Below, piece after piece: positions 18,253 to 27,520 of a stretch of 64,000 nt of DNA (positions are counted from its first letter, which is position 1; every line of letters begins with the position of its first letter). The notes below the pieces were generated by a model. The model was given only the letters and a program-made list of their open reading frames with translations, ran no database searches and was not told the origin of the DNA. Both the position numbers and the translations under genes were made by a program. The stretch spans positions 207,313-271,312 of the forward strand of contig NZ_JACHID010000002.1 in the NCBI RefSeq assembly GCF_014203025.1, given 5' to 3'. Source of the DNA: Desulfurispira natronophila (GTDB lineage Bacteria; Chrysiogenota; Chrysiogenetes; Chrysiogenales; Chrysiogenaceae).

Positions 18253-19473
18253 GTGGCAGCATTTGAGTACCAGGCCCTGGATAACAGGGGACGCACTTGC
18301 AAGGGGCTCATGGAAGCTGACAGCCCCCGGCAAATTCGTCAGCAGCTGCGGGAAAAAGGCTGGATAGCCCTGAAGGTAGAGGCAACCACTCAAAAAGAGG
18401 GTGATCGCTCACTGCCTGCTTCTGGCTGGCTCCAGCCTTCCATGAGTGTCAATGATCTTTCCCTTTGCACTCGCCAGCTGGCTACGCTTATCCAGGCGGG
18501 ATTGCCGGTTGAGGAGGCTCTGAAGGCCGCAGCAGCCCAGACGGAAAAGACCAAAGTGCGCAAAATACTGCTGGGGGTGCGCTCCAAAGTGCTGGAGGGA
18601 TTCTCACTGGCCAAAAGCCTGGCGCAGTACCCCCGGGCCTTTCCCGATTTGTACCGAAGTACTGTCGCCGCCGGAGAACATGCCGGCCACTTGGATATCG
18701 TACTGGAGCGCTTGGCCGATTATTCCGAGACGCGACAGAAGAGTCGTCAAAAAATTCAGCTGGCCCTGCTTTATCCCGTAATCCTGACAGTGGCGTCCAT
18801 TCTTATTGTCGCCTTTTTGTTGGGGTACGTGGTGCCCGATGTGATTGCGGTCTTTTCTGATACTGGCCAGGAGTTGCCTGCCCTGACGACCGCCTTGGTG
18901 ACTGCGAGCGACCTGGTGAAAAATTACGGCATCACAACGCTGCTGGCACTGCTTTTAGCCATATGGCTCTTTCGTCGGGTGCTTCGCCGCGAAGGTCCCC
19001 GGCTCTACTTTCATGCTCGCTTGCTGAAAATGCCTTTGCTGGGGCGGCTATCACGTGGGATTAACACCTCGCGGTTTGCCAGCACCCTCAGCATATTGAC
19101 CCAGAGTGGGGTTCCACTGGTGGAAGCCATGAGGATTGCCGGTGAAGTGCTTTCCAACGATCATATCAAGCGCCAGGTCATGCACGCTGCCCGCTCTGTC
19201 AGCGAGGGCGAGAGTCTGCACCGAGCGTTGGATCAAGCTCGCTGCTTTCCTCCCATGATGATCCATATGGTAGCCAGCGGGGAATCCAGTGGTGAGCTGG
19301 ATACTATGCTGGTGCGAGTATCCCAGAACCAAGAGCGAGACCTGGAGGCTATGGTAGGTACTTTGGTGGGGCTTTTTGAGCCGTTTATGCTGGTGGTAAT
19401 GGGTACGGTTGTGCTGCTGATTGTGCTGGCCATTTTACTTCCCATTCTCAGCCTCAATCAGTTGGTGATGTAG
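18253..19473 (+). CDS. gspF: Type II secretion system inner-membrane platform protein GspF
   Basis: A 406-residue polytopic platform protein containing two T2SF domains. The N-terminal FEYQALDNRGRTCKG opening is diagnostic. Each T2SF domain has the G-x-x-L-x-x-AL-style helix (LPVEEALKAAAAQ in the first, VPLVEAMRIAGEV in the second), and three membrane helices lie at about 175-195, 225-245 and 375-398. The start is GTG (18253), three bases after the gspE stop, with GGAG within the gspE end. The TAG stop overlaps the GTG of the next gene by one base. Confidence 0.95.
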   Translation: MAAFEYQALDNRGRTCKGLMEADSPRQIRQQLREKGWIALKVEATTQKEGDRSLPASGWLQPSMSVNDLSLCTRQLATLIQAGLPVEEALKAAAAQTEKTKVRKILLGVRSKVLEGFSLAKSLAQYPRAFPDLYRSTVAAGEHAGHLDIVLERLADYSETRQKSRQKIQLALLYPVILTVASILIVAFLLGYVVPDVIAVFSDTGQELPALTTALVTASDLVKNYGITTLLALLLAIWLFRRVLRREGPRLYFHARLLKMPLLGRLSRGINTSRFASTLSILTQSGVPLVEAMRIAGEVLSNDHIKRQVMHAARSVSEGESLHRALDQARCFPPMMIHMVASGESSGELDTMLVRVSQNQERDLEAMVGTLVGLFEPFMLVVMGTVVLLIVLAILLPILSLNQLVM

Positions 19474-20120
19474 TGGAGCAAGAGTACAGCCAGGAAAACA
19501 ATAAAAACGGTACTACTACTCTCTCCCAGGATCTACACTACATACTGGCCCATGAAGGGGAGTTTCTTACACTCAACCAGATCCTCGATCGCTTGGGGTC
19601 GCGCAGCTTCGGGTTGCTGGCTATTCTCTTCTCTTTCCCCAGTGCCCTTCCTGTTCCAGCACCCGGGTACAGTGTTCCCTTCGGTATTATCCTTATGTTG
19701 TTGGGCATCCAGGTTGCACTCGGAAAGAGCAAGCCCTGGTTTCCAAGGCGCATACTGCAGTGGCGTATTACCGCACTGCGCTCACAAAAATTACTGGCAC
19801 AGGCCAGCCGTTTTTTTGCACGCACCGAAGCTCTGGTACGACCCCGTATGCTCTGGCTTACCCGTAGCTGGGTTCGTCCGGTTTCAGGAACGGTTATTAT
19901 GACCATGGCTTTTCTCATGCTGTTCCCTATTCCCCTAACCAATACCGCTCCCGCACTGGTTATTTTCCTCTGTGGCGTAGGTATGTCGGAGCGGGATGGG
20001 CTCTTTCTGCTCGGAGCAGTTATCATGGGTGTATTGGCAGCAGCCTTTTATGCTACGATAATACTCGCATTTGTACTGCTTGGACCCCAGGCATTGGAGA
20101 TTGTAGCTGCCTGGTTTTAA
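19473..20120 (+). CDS. ExoD family inner-membrane protein
   Basis: A 215-residue membrane protein of the ExoD (exopolysaccharide synthesis) family. The signature SFGLLAILFSFPSALPVPAPG is followed by hydrophobic helices and a second repeated LMLFPIPLTNTAPA motif. About four to five membrane segments are visible. The function of the family is poorly known, with links to exopolysaccharide and stress tolerance. Translation starts at GTG overlapping the gspF stop (TAGTG), so it is co-translated with the secretion genes, an association that is not standard for T2SS. The first 30 residues are polar. Confidence 0.8.
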   Translation: MEQEYSQENNKNGTTTLSQDLHYILAHEGEFLTLNQILDRLGSRSFGLLAILFSFPSALPVPAPGYSVPFGIILMLLGIQVALGKSKPWFPRRILQWRITALRSQKLLAQASRFFARTEALVRPRMLWLTRSWVRPVSGTVIMTMAFLMLFPIPLTNTAPALVIFLCGVGMSERDGLFLLGAVIMGVLAAAFYATIILAFVLLGPQALEIVAAWF

Positions 20121-20164
20121 AACTACGTCGAATATTTCCTGCCAATATTCCTACAGGAGGACTT

Positions 20165-21949
20165 ATGACCAAAGGTAATGATGGTATTCGCTGGGATCTC
20201 TCAGCTATTTATACCGGCATGGATGACCACAAGGTTTCTGAAGATCGAAGGTTCGTGCAGGAAGAAGCCAGGGGTATCCGGGAGCGTTTTCGTGGTCGCA
20301 TTGGTGAAATTTTCCCTTCAGAAATGGCAGTGTTGCTGCAAAAACTGGAGCGCATAAACGAGACTTATGGTCGCCTGGGGGCTTTTGCTTTTTTGCTTTT
20401 TGCTGCCGATACCTCAGATGAGAAAATATCCGGTTTTCTTCAGTCGATGCAGGAGTTGGGCAGCAACCTCAGCAGTGACTTATCTTTCTTTGACATTGAG
20501 TGGAGCAGTTTGGATGATCAGCAGGCACAGGTGCACCTGGATGACCCCAAGCTGGCCTCCTACCATCATTTTCTCCGTAAATCACGCAAGTATCGTGATT
20601 ACGTCCTCAGTGAACCGGAAGAGCGGATTGTGGCCCGCTACAGTATTGTTGCTGGTAGCTCATTTACCAAACTGTTCAATAAGGTAATGGGGAAATTGAC
20701 TTTTGGTGCGGAGCAGCTGGGACAGGAGCAGGTGCTTAGCCGATTGCACGACGCTTCTCGAGAGGTTCGTCAGCAGGCCCAGCAGGACTACACCGAGGGC
20801 CTGAAAGATAATATTCACATCCTCACCCATATATACAATACCGTAATCACCGAAAAGATGATCAGTGACGAATTGCGCAACTACCCCCACTGGGTGCACT
20901 CCATGAATCTTTCCAATGATTTGAGTGATGACGCGGTGGAGAACCTGGTGGGCTCGGTGGTGAGCCGTTACGATATTCCTCAGCGCTACTATCGCCTTAA
21001 AGGTGAGATACTGGGTGTGGATCGCCTTTACGACTACGATCGCTATGCTCCACTGCGAAAAGTCAATAAGCACTACAGCTGGGAGTACGCACAGGCAGCC
21101 GTACTTGACTCTTTGGACGCAATATCACCACAAATGGCTGGTATTGCTCGGGAATTTTTTGACAAACACTGGATTGACTCTGTGTGTCACCCACGCAAGC
21201 GCAGTGGGGCTTTTGCCCATCCGGTTACCACAGATACACATCCGGTAATTCTCACAAACTATACTGGCAACTTTCGGGACATGGAGACCCTGGCCCACGA
21301 ATTGGGCCACGGCATTCATCAATACCTGGCCCGAAAACAAGGATACTTTGGCTCCAATACACCGCTGGTTTTGGCGGAAACGGCTTCGGTCTTTGCTGAA
21401 ATGGTTTTATTCGAAAGGGAGTATGCCAAGCTCTGTGACCCCCAGGAGCAACTGGCAGCCCTGTGTGCCAAAATTGAGTCTATTCTGGCAACAGTATTTC
21501 GTCAGATCTCAATGAATCGTTTCGAGCATGCTTTCCATACAACAAGGCGAAAGGAAGGTGAACTCTCTTCCGAGCGCATCAGTGCCTTGTGGATGGAAAC
21601 ACAGCAAGCCATGTTTGGAGACAGCGTTGAATTGACCCAGAACTATTCACTTTGGTGGTCCTATATCCCCCACTTTATCAATGCCCCAGGCTACGTTTAC
21701 TCATACGCTTTTGGTGAGCTTCTGGTTTTGGCATTGTATAACCAGTACCGGCAGGCAAGCGATAAAGACGCCTTTATTGATCGCTACCTGGAGGTGTTGA
21801 GCTTGGGCGGAACCTGCACACCGGCGGATGCACTGGCAAAACTTGATGTCAATATTGATAATCCTGAGTTCTGGAGTTCCGGACTGGCGGCCATTGAAGA
21901 GCTTGTCAACGAGGCGGAGCTGTTATATAAGAAGCAGCAGTTTCGTTAA
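20165..21949 (+). CDS. pepF: M3 family oligoendopeptidase (PepF-like)
   Basis: A 594-residue M3-family zinc oligopeptidase, cytoplasmic (no signal peptide), which hydrolyses short peptides. The zinc motif HELGH is at residues 378-382, in ETLAHELGHGIHQYL. The third ligand glutamate follows in the LAETASVFAEM segment. The C-terminal substrate-binding part shows YVYSYAFGELLVLALY, characteristic of the PepF subfamily. Length fits. The ATG has a strong ACAGGAGGAC site. It begins 44 bases after the ExoD gene on the same strand and may share its transcript. Confidence 0.93.
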   Translation: MTKGNDGIRWDLSAIYTGMDDHKVSEDRRFVQEEARGIRERFRGRIGEIFPSEMAVLLQKLERINETYGRLGAFAFLLFAADTSDEKISGFLQSMQELGSNLSSDLSFFDIEWSSLDDQQAQVHLDDPKLASYHHFLRKSRKYRDYVLSEPEERIVARYSIVAGSSFTKLFNKVMGKLTFGAEQLGQEQVLSRLHDASREVRQQAQQDYTEGLKDNIHILTHIYNTVITEKMISDELRNYPHWVHSMNLSNDLSDDAVENLVGSVVSRYDIPQRYYRLKGEILGVDRLYDYDRYAPLRKVNKHYSWEYAQAAVLDSLDAISPQMAGIAREFFDKHWIDSVCHPRKRSGAFAHPVTTDTHPVILTNYTGNFRDMETLAHELGHGIHQYLARKQGYFGSNTPLVLAETASVFAEMVLFEREYAKLCDPQEQLAALCAKIESILATVFRQISMNRFEHAFHTTRRKEGELSSERISALWMETQQAMFGDSVELTQNYSLWWSYIPHFINAPGYVYSYAFGELLVLALYNQYRQASDKDAFIDRYLEVLSLGGTCTPADALAKLDVNIDNPEFWSSGLAAIEELVNEAELLYKKQQFR

Positions 21950-22153
21950 AACCATGGGCAATTATACCCAAGCCACAAGCTCCTGCCACTTGTCATCCTG
22001 GCGCGCTCATGGAATATTTGCCGCGCAGCCAGGCTGAACTTTCTTTATGTTGTTGAGAATGGCTGCGTTTCTTTGATGGAGTGGGCTAAATGACTGCCCA
22101 ACATTTAATTTGATACTGTTGTTTTTTGTCAAACACCATATTGGAGTAATTAC

Positions 22154-22621
22154 ATGAATATTACCGAAGGCAACCTCATAGCCAGCGATATACAGGTAGC
22201 CATTGTTATTTCCAGGTTCAACGCCTTTATCACCGAGAGCCTTTTGCACGGTGCCATGGACTACCTGCAGCGTCACGGTATAAACGCTGAAGACGTAGAA
22301 GTGTTTCGCACTCCCGGAGCTTTCGAAATACCCCTTGCCGCTGACCGCCTGGCTGCCACAGGCAAGTACCAGGGAATTATCTGCCTGGGGGCAGTGATTC
22401 GTGGGGGAACACCACATTTTGATTACGTCTCGTCGGAAGTAACCAAAGGCGTTGCCCAGGTCTCCCTGCAGCGCAGCCTGCCTGTTGCCTTCGGAGTACT
22501 TACCACCGACACCCTGGAGCAGGCCATTGAACGTGCTGGAACCAAGGCGGGGAACAAGGGTGCCGAAGCCGCTGCATCCGTAGTGGAAATGATTAATCTG
22601 CTCAGCCAGATCTCCCGTTAA
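22154..22621 (+). CDS. ribH: 6,7-dimethyl-8-ribityllumazine synthase
   Basis: A 155-residue lumazine synthase that condenses the pyrimidine intermediate with 3,4-dihydroxy-2-butanone 4-phosphate in riboflavin synthesis; the enzyme usually forms a 60-mer shell or pentamers. Signature segments are [14 protein letters not shown], the TPGAFEIPL loop, [15 protein letters not shown], and [17 protein letters not shown] with its catalytic arginine region. Length is typical. I see no FMN riboswitch in the 200 bases upstream. ribH followed by nusB is a widespread pairing and is present here. Confidence 0.97.
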   Translation: MNITEGNLIASDIQVAIVISRFNAFITESLLHGAMDYLQRHGINAEDVEVFRTPGAFEIPLAADRLAATGKYQGIICLGAVIRGGTPHFDYVSSEVTKGVAQVSLQRSLPVAFGVLTTDTLEQAIERAGTKAGNKGAEAAASVVEMINLLSQISR

Positions 22622-22714
22622 GGGCAGGTAAAGTGCTGTGAAAACGGCCGATAGATAAATAATACTTAGTCACTGTTTCTGCTAACCCCATAATCAAGAG
22701 AGTAAGGTGATACG

Positions 22715-23107
22715 GTGCCATCGCGCCGCAGCCAAAGAGAAAATGCCCTGAAATTGGGCTATGCACTGCGTATAAGCCGGGGAGTCTTTGACGGAGGCTT
22801 TCTGGAGCAAAGTGCACAATCATTTGAAATTCCCCTGAGCGATTTCAGTCGAGAGCTTATCAACGCTGCTCTGAACCCAGGCAGCGGCTATAACGATCTT
22901 ATAGATTCATTGGCCAAAAATGCTGATATGCTGACATCCCTGGATCGGCACTTGATGCTTCAGGCCATGGGGGAGATGGACATGCGCCACTCACCGGCCC
23001 AGACGATCATTAACGAGTATATTGAGTTGGCCAAACTCTATGGAGCCGATAACTCTTACCGTTTTGTCAACGTGGTGTTGAACCAATACAAGGAACGGTT
23101 GGCGTGA
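22715..23107 (+). CDS. nusB: Transcription antitermination factor NusB
   Basis: A 130-residue all-helical NusB, which with NusE (S10) binds boxA RNA during rRNA antitermination. The N-terminal SRRSQRENALKLGYAL helix has the RNA-binding arginines. The C-terminal PAQTIINEYIELAKLYG followed by FVNVVLNQ is the family signature. The start is GTG at 22715. It ends in a 4-base overlap with the next gene (GTGA), so the following DUF4911 gene is translationally coupled. Confidence 0.92.
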   Translation: MPSRRSQRENALKLGYALRISRGVFDGGFLEQSAQSFEIPLSDFSRELINAALNPGSGYNDLIDSLAKNADMLTSLDRHLMLQAMGEMDMRHSPAQTIINEYIELAKLYGADNSYRFVNVVLNQYKERLA

Positions 23108-23346
23108 AAGAGCTTATATTTGTCTGCAAGATACACTCGCCCCATATTATGTATGTCAACAGCCTGCTGGATTCCTATGAGGGAATCGGAGTCATTCGTA
23201 CCGTGGATGAAAAGTCTGGTGATGTGGTTTTTTATACAACATCGGATACAGAGCAGGAGCTGCGGGGTTTCTTGGAGTCGCTGGACTTGGAGATTGGCCT
23301 GAAAATACTGGAAGTTCGCCAGCAAAACAGTTTGGAAGCAGGCTGA
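23104..23346 (+). CDS. DUF4911 domain protein
   Basis: An 80-residue protein that I assign to DUF4911, a small family found mostly in anaerobic, Deltaproteobacteria-like genomes. It has an alternating beta-alpha-beta pattern: a KELIFVCKIHSPHIMYVNSLLDSYEG opening (written across residues 2-27) and a VVFYTTSDTEQEL strand-turn. This resembles ACT- or ferredoxin-fold small proteins. The GTG start overlaps the nusB stop. No function is known to me; its location suggests a housekeeping partner of nusB or of the gene that follows. Confidence 0.6.
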   Translation: MKELIFVCKIHSPHIMYVNSLLDSYEGIGVIRTVDEKSGDVVFYTTSDTEQELRGFLESLDLEIGLKILEVRQQNSLEAG

Positions 23347-23358
23347 AAGGAGCACCGG

Positions 23359-23718
23359 ATGGACTCGGTTGAGCGTCAAAAAATTCAATTTATTCTGCGC
23401 GATATTGTCAACACCATCAACAACATGCAGGAGCGCTACCAGTCGGAACTGAGCCGGATGGACAAAAAGATAGATGTGCTCATGTTTGTGCTGCGTCATA
23501 TGGCCAGGCAGGAAGATGTAGAGCGCCTGATACACCATGCCAAGACTCGCCTCAATGAGAACAACATGGGTGAATCATTTCGGACGTCAATTGAGCGGGA
23601 TTTTCAACGACTGGAGCAATGGGTCAATGAGGTAGGCAATATGGAGCGTCTCTATAGCAACGAAGAGCCCCTTGGGGAGGACAGCTCTGGCAACTCCAAC
23701 GACAACGGGGACAAGTAA
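23359..23718 (+). CDS. Hypothetical coiled-coil protein upstream of speA
   Basis: A 119-residue, highly charged, soluble protein without a family I recognise. About residues 10-90 are predicted helical with heptad-like spacing (TINNMQERYQSELSRMDKKI and then RHMARQEDVERLIHHAKTRL). The C-terminal 25 residues are acidic and serine/asparagine-rich, ending SNDNGDK. The ATG has an AAAGGAGC site. It sits 12 bases after the DUF4911 gene and directly abuts speA (stop TAA immediately before the TTG start), so all are in one operon. Confidence 0.6.
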   Translation: MDSVERQKIQFILRDIVNTINNMQERYQSELSRMDKKIDVLMFVLRHMARQEDVERLIHHAKTRLNENNMGESFRTSIERDFQRLEQWVNEVGNMERLYSNEEPLGEDSSGNSNDNGDK

Positions 23719-25596
23719 TTGGAACCACAGGAAATTATCCAGGAAAATATCCAGCGCTTTGGTATAGAAAAGTGGAGTGAGGGCTACTTCAACGTCAATG
23801 ATGATGGGGAGGTAGTCGTCCACTGTGGCGGCCAGACCCTGCCTTTGGTGCAAGTTATAGATGCCGCTCGTCAGATGGGACTGTCAACTCCCCTGATTAT
23901 TCGCTTTCCTTTTTTTATTGGAGAACAAATAAAAAAGTTTTACCGCGCTTTTGAGCACGCTCGCAAAGAGTTCAACTATCAGGGCGAGCATAAGGCAGTT
24001 TTTCCCATCAAAGTAAACCAGAACCGGCATGTGATTGAGCGATTGCTTCATTATGGGCAGGACTTCTCATACGGTCTCGAAGCGGGCAGCAAGGCTGAGC
24101 TTTTTGCTGTACTGATTTCTGATACTCCTGATGATGCCCTGATCACCTGCAATGGGTTCAAGGATCGTGATTTTCTGGACCTGGCGGTTGTAGGCAAACA
24201 ACTGGGCAAGGATATATGCGTTATCATAGAGGGAGTGGAGGAGCTTGAAGGTCTGATTGAGATCTACCGCCGGGCGGAAACCATACCCTCTATTGGCTTT
24301 CGCATAAAGCTCTCCGCTCGCGGCTCAGGCAAGTGGGAGAAGTCCAGTGGAGAAGGAGCCAAGTTTGGTCTAACCTCTACCGAAATATTGTTGGCCATCG
24401 ATTTATTGCGAAAGCACGACTTGCTGGGCAAGGTCAACTTGCTACATTTCCATATAGGCAGCCAAATTACCAATGTGCGCACCATGAAGCGCGCAATTCG
24501 TGAAGCTGGGGTGCTTTTTGCTGAAATTGCCAAGCTCGGTCTCAATATTCAGTACATGAATATTGGCGGCGGAATTGGAGTCGACTACTCAGGGAGCAAG
24601 TCTTCGACGGTGGCCAGTGCAGAATACAGTATTGAGGAGTTTGCCAACGACGTGGTGTTTACCATGGAGGAGATGTGCCAAAAACACGGGCTGCGCCGTC
24701 CTGGCATTGTAACCGAATCTGGCAGGGTTATTGCCGCTTATCACGCCGTCGTGGTTACCGATCTGGTTGAGATTATGGGGGCAGAGTACGACCTTTCCCA
24801 CTACCAACCTACCTCCAACCTGGTCAAGCCAGTGGTTGAGTTGAAGTATGTGCTTGACTACATGAATGAGAAAAACTACATCGAGTATTACCACGATGCT
24901 CTGGAGTTCAAAGAGGATCTGCGCACCATGTTCACGCTGGGATTGTGCTCCTTGGTGGATAAGTCCAATGGTGAGATTCTTTTTCAGGAGATTGTAGAAA
25001 AGACGATAGAAATAGCCCTGCGTCGCGGGGAGAACTTTGAAAGGGATCCTTTTCTGCGCAAATTTCTGGCGGAGAAATACCTGTGTAATTTCTCCGTATT
25101 TAACTCCATTCCTGACTCTTGGGCCATTCGACAACTTTTTCCCATCATGCCTCTAAAACACCTTGAAAAACCGTGTGACAACTTCGGCGTTATTACAGAT
25201 ATTACCTGCGATTCGGATGGAACTATTGGAGCCTACCAGTCCTTTGATGAGGCAACGGATAGCGAGTACCTTCCTCTGCACCATGAGATGGACGACTATC
25301 CCGTGGGAATTTTTCTTACGGGAGCATACCAGGAGGTTTTGGCCAATAAGCACAATCTGCTAGGCCAGATGAACGAGATATCGGTAGACTTTGATGAGGA
25401 AGGCAAACTGGAGATTGTCTCCAGCGAGCAGGGTGACACCGTTAAAGATGTGTTGAACGACATGCGCTATGACGATGCCTTTATCAACAACCAGGCAAAA
25501 AAATGCTTCCAGGGACTCAATAATCCCAAGCTGTTTCGGCGCTTCCGATCCTACCTCAACAGCTACACCTACATGACGAAGGATCCCCATGAATAA
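23719..25596 (+). CDS. speA: Biosynthetic arginine decarboxylase
   Basis: A 625-residue PLP enzyme of the alanine-racemase-fold group that converts arginine to agmatine, the first step to putrescine and spermidine by the agmatine route. The PLP lysine lies in the FPIKVNQNRHVIERL segment, and the glycine-rich phosphate contact is MNIGGGIGVDYSGS. The HFHIGSQITN strand-loop and the C-terminal FSVFNSIPDSWAI and FGVITDITCDSDG segments are SpeA hallmarks. The start is TTG, directly after the TAA of the coiled-coil gene; no ATG nearby keeps the conserved N-terminus. The 3' end overlaps the next gene by 8 bases. Confidence 0.95.
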   Translation: MEPQEIIQENIQRFGIEKWSEGYFNVNDDGEVVVHCGGQTLPLVQVIDAARQMGLSTPLIIRFPFFIGEQIKKFYRAFEHARKEFNYQGEHKAVFPIKVNQNRHVIERLLHYGQDFSYGLEAGSKAELFAVLISDTPDDALITCNGFKDRDFLDLAVVGKQLGKDICVIIEGVEELEGLIEIYRRAETIPSIGFRIKLSARGSGKWEKSSGEGAKFGLTSTEILLAIDLLRKHDLLGKVNLLHFHIGSQITNVRTMKRAIREAGVLFAEIAKLGLNIQYMNIGGGIGVDYSGSKSSTVASAEYSIEEFANDVVFTMEEMCQKHGLRRPGIVTESGRVIAAYHAVVVTDLVEIMGAEYDLSHYQPTSNLVKPVVELKYVLDYMNEKNYIEYYHDALEFKEDLRTMFTLGLCSLVDKSNGEILFQEIVEKTIEIALRRGENFERDPFLRKFLAEKYLCNFSVFNSIPDSWAIRQLFPIMPLKHLEKPCDNFGVITDITCDSDGTIGAYQSFDEATDSEYLPLHHEMDDYPVGIFLTGAYQEVLANKHNLLGQMNEISVDFDEEGKLEIVSSEQGDTVKDVLNDMRYDDAFINNQAKKCFQGLNNPKLFRRFRSYLNSYTYMTKDPHE

Positions 25597-25960
25597 GGTA
25601 ACATGCATTGCCGCAATTACGCTTGCGCTGCTGTTTTCGACAGGGGTACTGGCGCAGCAGCCCCGTATTTCACCTTTCCAGGCCGGGCAAAACGCCTGGC
25701 ACGAGTCAGAAACTCCTACAGGTTTAAGCTGTGCTGCCTGTCATTTTGAAGGATACGACATCGTTTCTCGGGGCAGTTTTCCCCGGGAAAACCGCTTAGT
25801 CGGCGAACATATGACTTTACTAGAGTCTATTGAGCTGTGCATGATGGAACACCAGCATATTCAGCAGCCGGGTAATGAGGAAATGTATGCTCTGTTTCAG
25901 CACCTGAGTATACTGCAGGAAAACTACGAACTAAACCTGCAACTGCGCCGCGGACAATAA
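25589..25960 (+). CDS. Small secreted monoheme c-type cytochrome-like protein
   Basis: A 123-residue protein with a clear signal peptide (residues 1-22, ending GVLA before QQP) and one heme c attachment motif CAACH at 48-52. The mature part is about 100 residues. No other family signature is visible. Several His and Met residues follow (MMEHQHI) that could supply the sixth heme ligand. It resembles small diheme/monoheme class I cytochromes only in general layout. The ATG overlaps the speA stop (ATGAATAA), so the two are translated together even though one is a cytoplasmic enzyme and the other is periplasmic. Confidence 0.75.
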   Translation: MNKVTCIAAITLALLFSTGVLAQQPRISPFQAGQNAWHESETPTGLSCAACHFEGYDIVSRGSFPRENRLVGEHMTLLESIELCMMEHQHIQQPGNEEMYALFQHLSILQENYELNLQLRRGQ

Positions 25961-26118
25961 TAACCCTTCACCACTCACCTCGTATTAAATTCCAATACGG
26001 GCAGATTTGTGCCATTTACGCCGGCGGTGTTGGCACTGAGATTTTGGTAGCTTATAGTTGCTCGTGATGTATATCGCATTCACAGGCCACTTACTACATC
26101 TCAACCGGGAGACCACCC

Positions 26119-27423
26119 ATGCTCGAATCGCTCTTCAAGCTTTCTGCTCGCAAAAGTAACGTTCGTCAAGAATGTACGGCCGGGATCACCACCTTTGTCA
26201 CCATGGGCTACATCATCTTTGTTAACCCCAGTATGCTTTCCAGCACTGGTATGAATTTTAATGCAGTCCTCTTTGCCACCTGTGTATCTGCGGCCATTGC
26301 TACCCTGCTCATGGGGCTTTACGCCAACTATCCCTTTGCTTTAGCTCCTGGCATGGGCATCAATGCCTATTTTACGTATGGTGTAGTTTTGGGTATGGGT
26401 TATGACTGGCAAACGGCCTTGGGAGCCGTCTTTATTTCGGGCATTGCCTTTATTATCCTGACCTTGGTAAGAGCCCGTGAGTTAATCATGAACTCAATTC
26501 CCATGGGGATTAAGATAGGAACCGTAACCGGTATCGGGCTCTTTATTGCCTTTATCGGCCTGAAAAATGCCGGCATCATTGTGGAAAATCCGGCCACTCT
26601 GGTGAGTCTGGGGAATCTCACCAATGCACCGGTTTTGGTAAGTATATTTGGTATTCTGGCTATCTCGGTCCTGGTGGCTCGCAAAATTCGCGGCGCCATT
26701 TTGTGGGGCATACTCGCATCCACTATCCTCGCTATCATGATGGGAGTTTCGCAAGTTCCAGATAGTGTCTTCGGTACTCCTTCACTCAGCGATGTGTCTA
26801 CCACCTTTCTTCAAATGGATATCAAAGCAGCCATAACCATTGGTCTGCTGGAAATTATTTTCGTATTCCTCTTTGTGGATATTTTTGATTCCATAGGAAC
26901 CATTACCGGCCTGAGTAAGCAGGCCGGCTATCTCGACGAGAATGGCAAACTGCCCAATGCCGACAAGACTCTTATGGCTGATGGGGTGGGTACTACCGTA
27001 GGTGCCTGTCTGGGCACCAGCACCGTGACCGCCTATATCGAAAGTGCTTCGGGTATTGCCGAAGGTGGACGCACCGGCCTCACGGCGGTGGTGGTGGGTA
27101 TCTGCTTTTTGCTGGCCCTGCTCTTTACGCCAATTATCGGTGCCGTACCCGCTGTGGCCACGGCTCCTGCTCTTATCATTGTGGGAGCCATGATGTTGCA
27201 AAACATCACCGATCTCAAGTTTAAGGATATGAGTGAGGTCATTCCCGCTTTTTTAACCATGATTATGATGCCCCTGACCTTCAGTATAGCTACCGGTTTG
27301 GCCTTTGGCTTTATCTCTTACCCCATCATCAAGACTCTCTCGGGAAAGGTTCGCGAAGTGTCATTCATGGTGTGGTTGCTGGCAGCTCTCTTTGTGCTGC
27401 GATTTATTTTCTTGTCCGAGTAA
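26119..27423 (+). CDS. NCS2/AzgA-type purine permease
   Basis: A 434-residue inner-membrane permease of the AzgA-like (PbuO/AdeP) branch of NCS2, importing hypoxanthine, guanine or adenine with protons. The N-terminal ECTAGITTFVTMGYIIFVNP segment is diagnostic of the branch, as are APGMGINAYFTY and the later substrate-site region FVDIFDSIGTITGL. A GTSTVTAYIESASGI segment follows. About 12-14 membrane helices are expected. I looked for a purine riboswitch upstream (25961-26118) and saw none. A bidirectional terminator follows. Confidence 0.9.
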   Translation: MLESLFKLSARKSNVRQECTAGITTFVTMGYIIFVNPSMLSSTGMNFNAVLFATCVSAAIATLLMGLYANYPFALAPGMGINAYFTYGVVLGMGYDWQTALGAVFISGIAFIILTLVRARELIMNSIPMGIKIGTVTGIGLFIAFIGLKNAGIIVENPATLVSLGNLTNAPVLVSIFGILAISVLVARKIRGAILWGILASTILAIMMGVSQVPDSVFGTPSLSDVSTTFLQMDIKAAITIGLLEIIFVFLFVDIFDSIGTITGLSKQAGYLDENGKLPNADKTLMADGVGTTVGACLGTSTVTAYIESASGIAEGGRTGLTAVVVGICFLLALLFTPIIGAVPAVATAPALIIVGAMMLQNITDLKFKDMSEVIPAFLTMIMMPLTFSIATGLAFGFISYPIIKTLSGKVREVSFMVWLLAALFVLRFIFLSE

Positions 27424-27467
27424 GGCTGCAATACATATCTCCTATTTGTGGTTGATGTGCTCACAGC

Positions 27468-27497
27468 AAAAGCCCCCGACATATGTCGGGGGCTTTT
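27468..27497. terminator. Bidirectional rho-independent terminator between purine permease and hcp
   Basis: A perfect 30-base palindrome, arm AAAAGCCCCCGACAT and its exact complement, giving A-tracts and T-tracts on both sides. It separates two convergent genes, the permease (ends 27423) and hcp (ends 27521), and should stop transcription in both directions. Confidence 0.9.
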
Positions 27498-27520
27498 GCA
27501 ATAAGTAGAGGAAACTGGGA

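Noticed and set aside
21950..22153. Possible FMN riboswitch before ribH
   Set aside because: None of the conserved RFN element segments is present.
25961..26118. Possible purine riboswitch before the NCS2 permease
   Set aside because: I looked for the conserved loop and core sequences of the purine aptamer and could not find the paired pattern.
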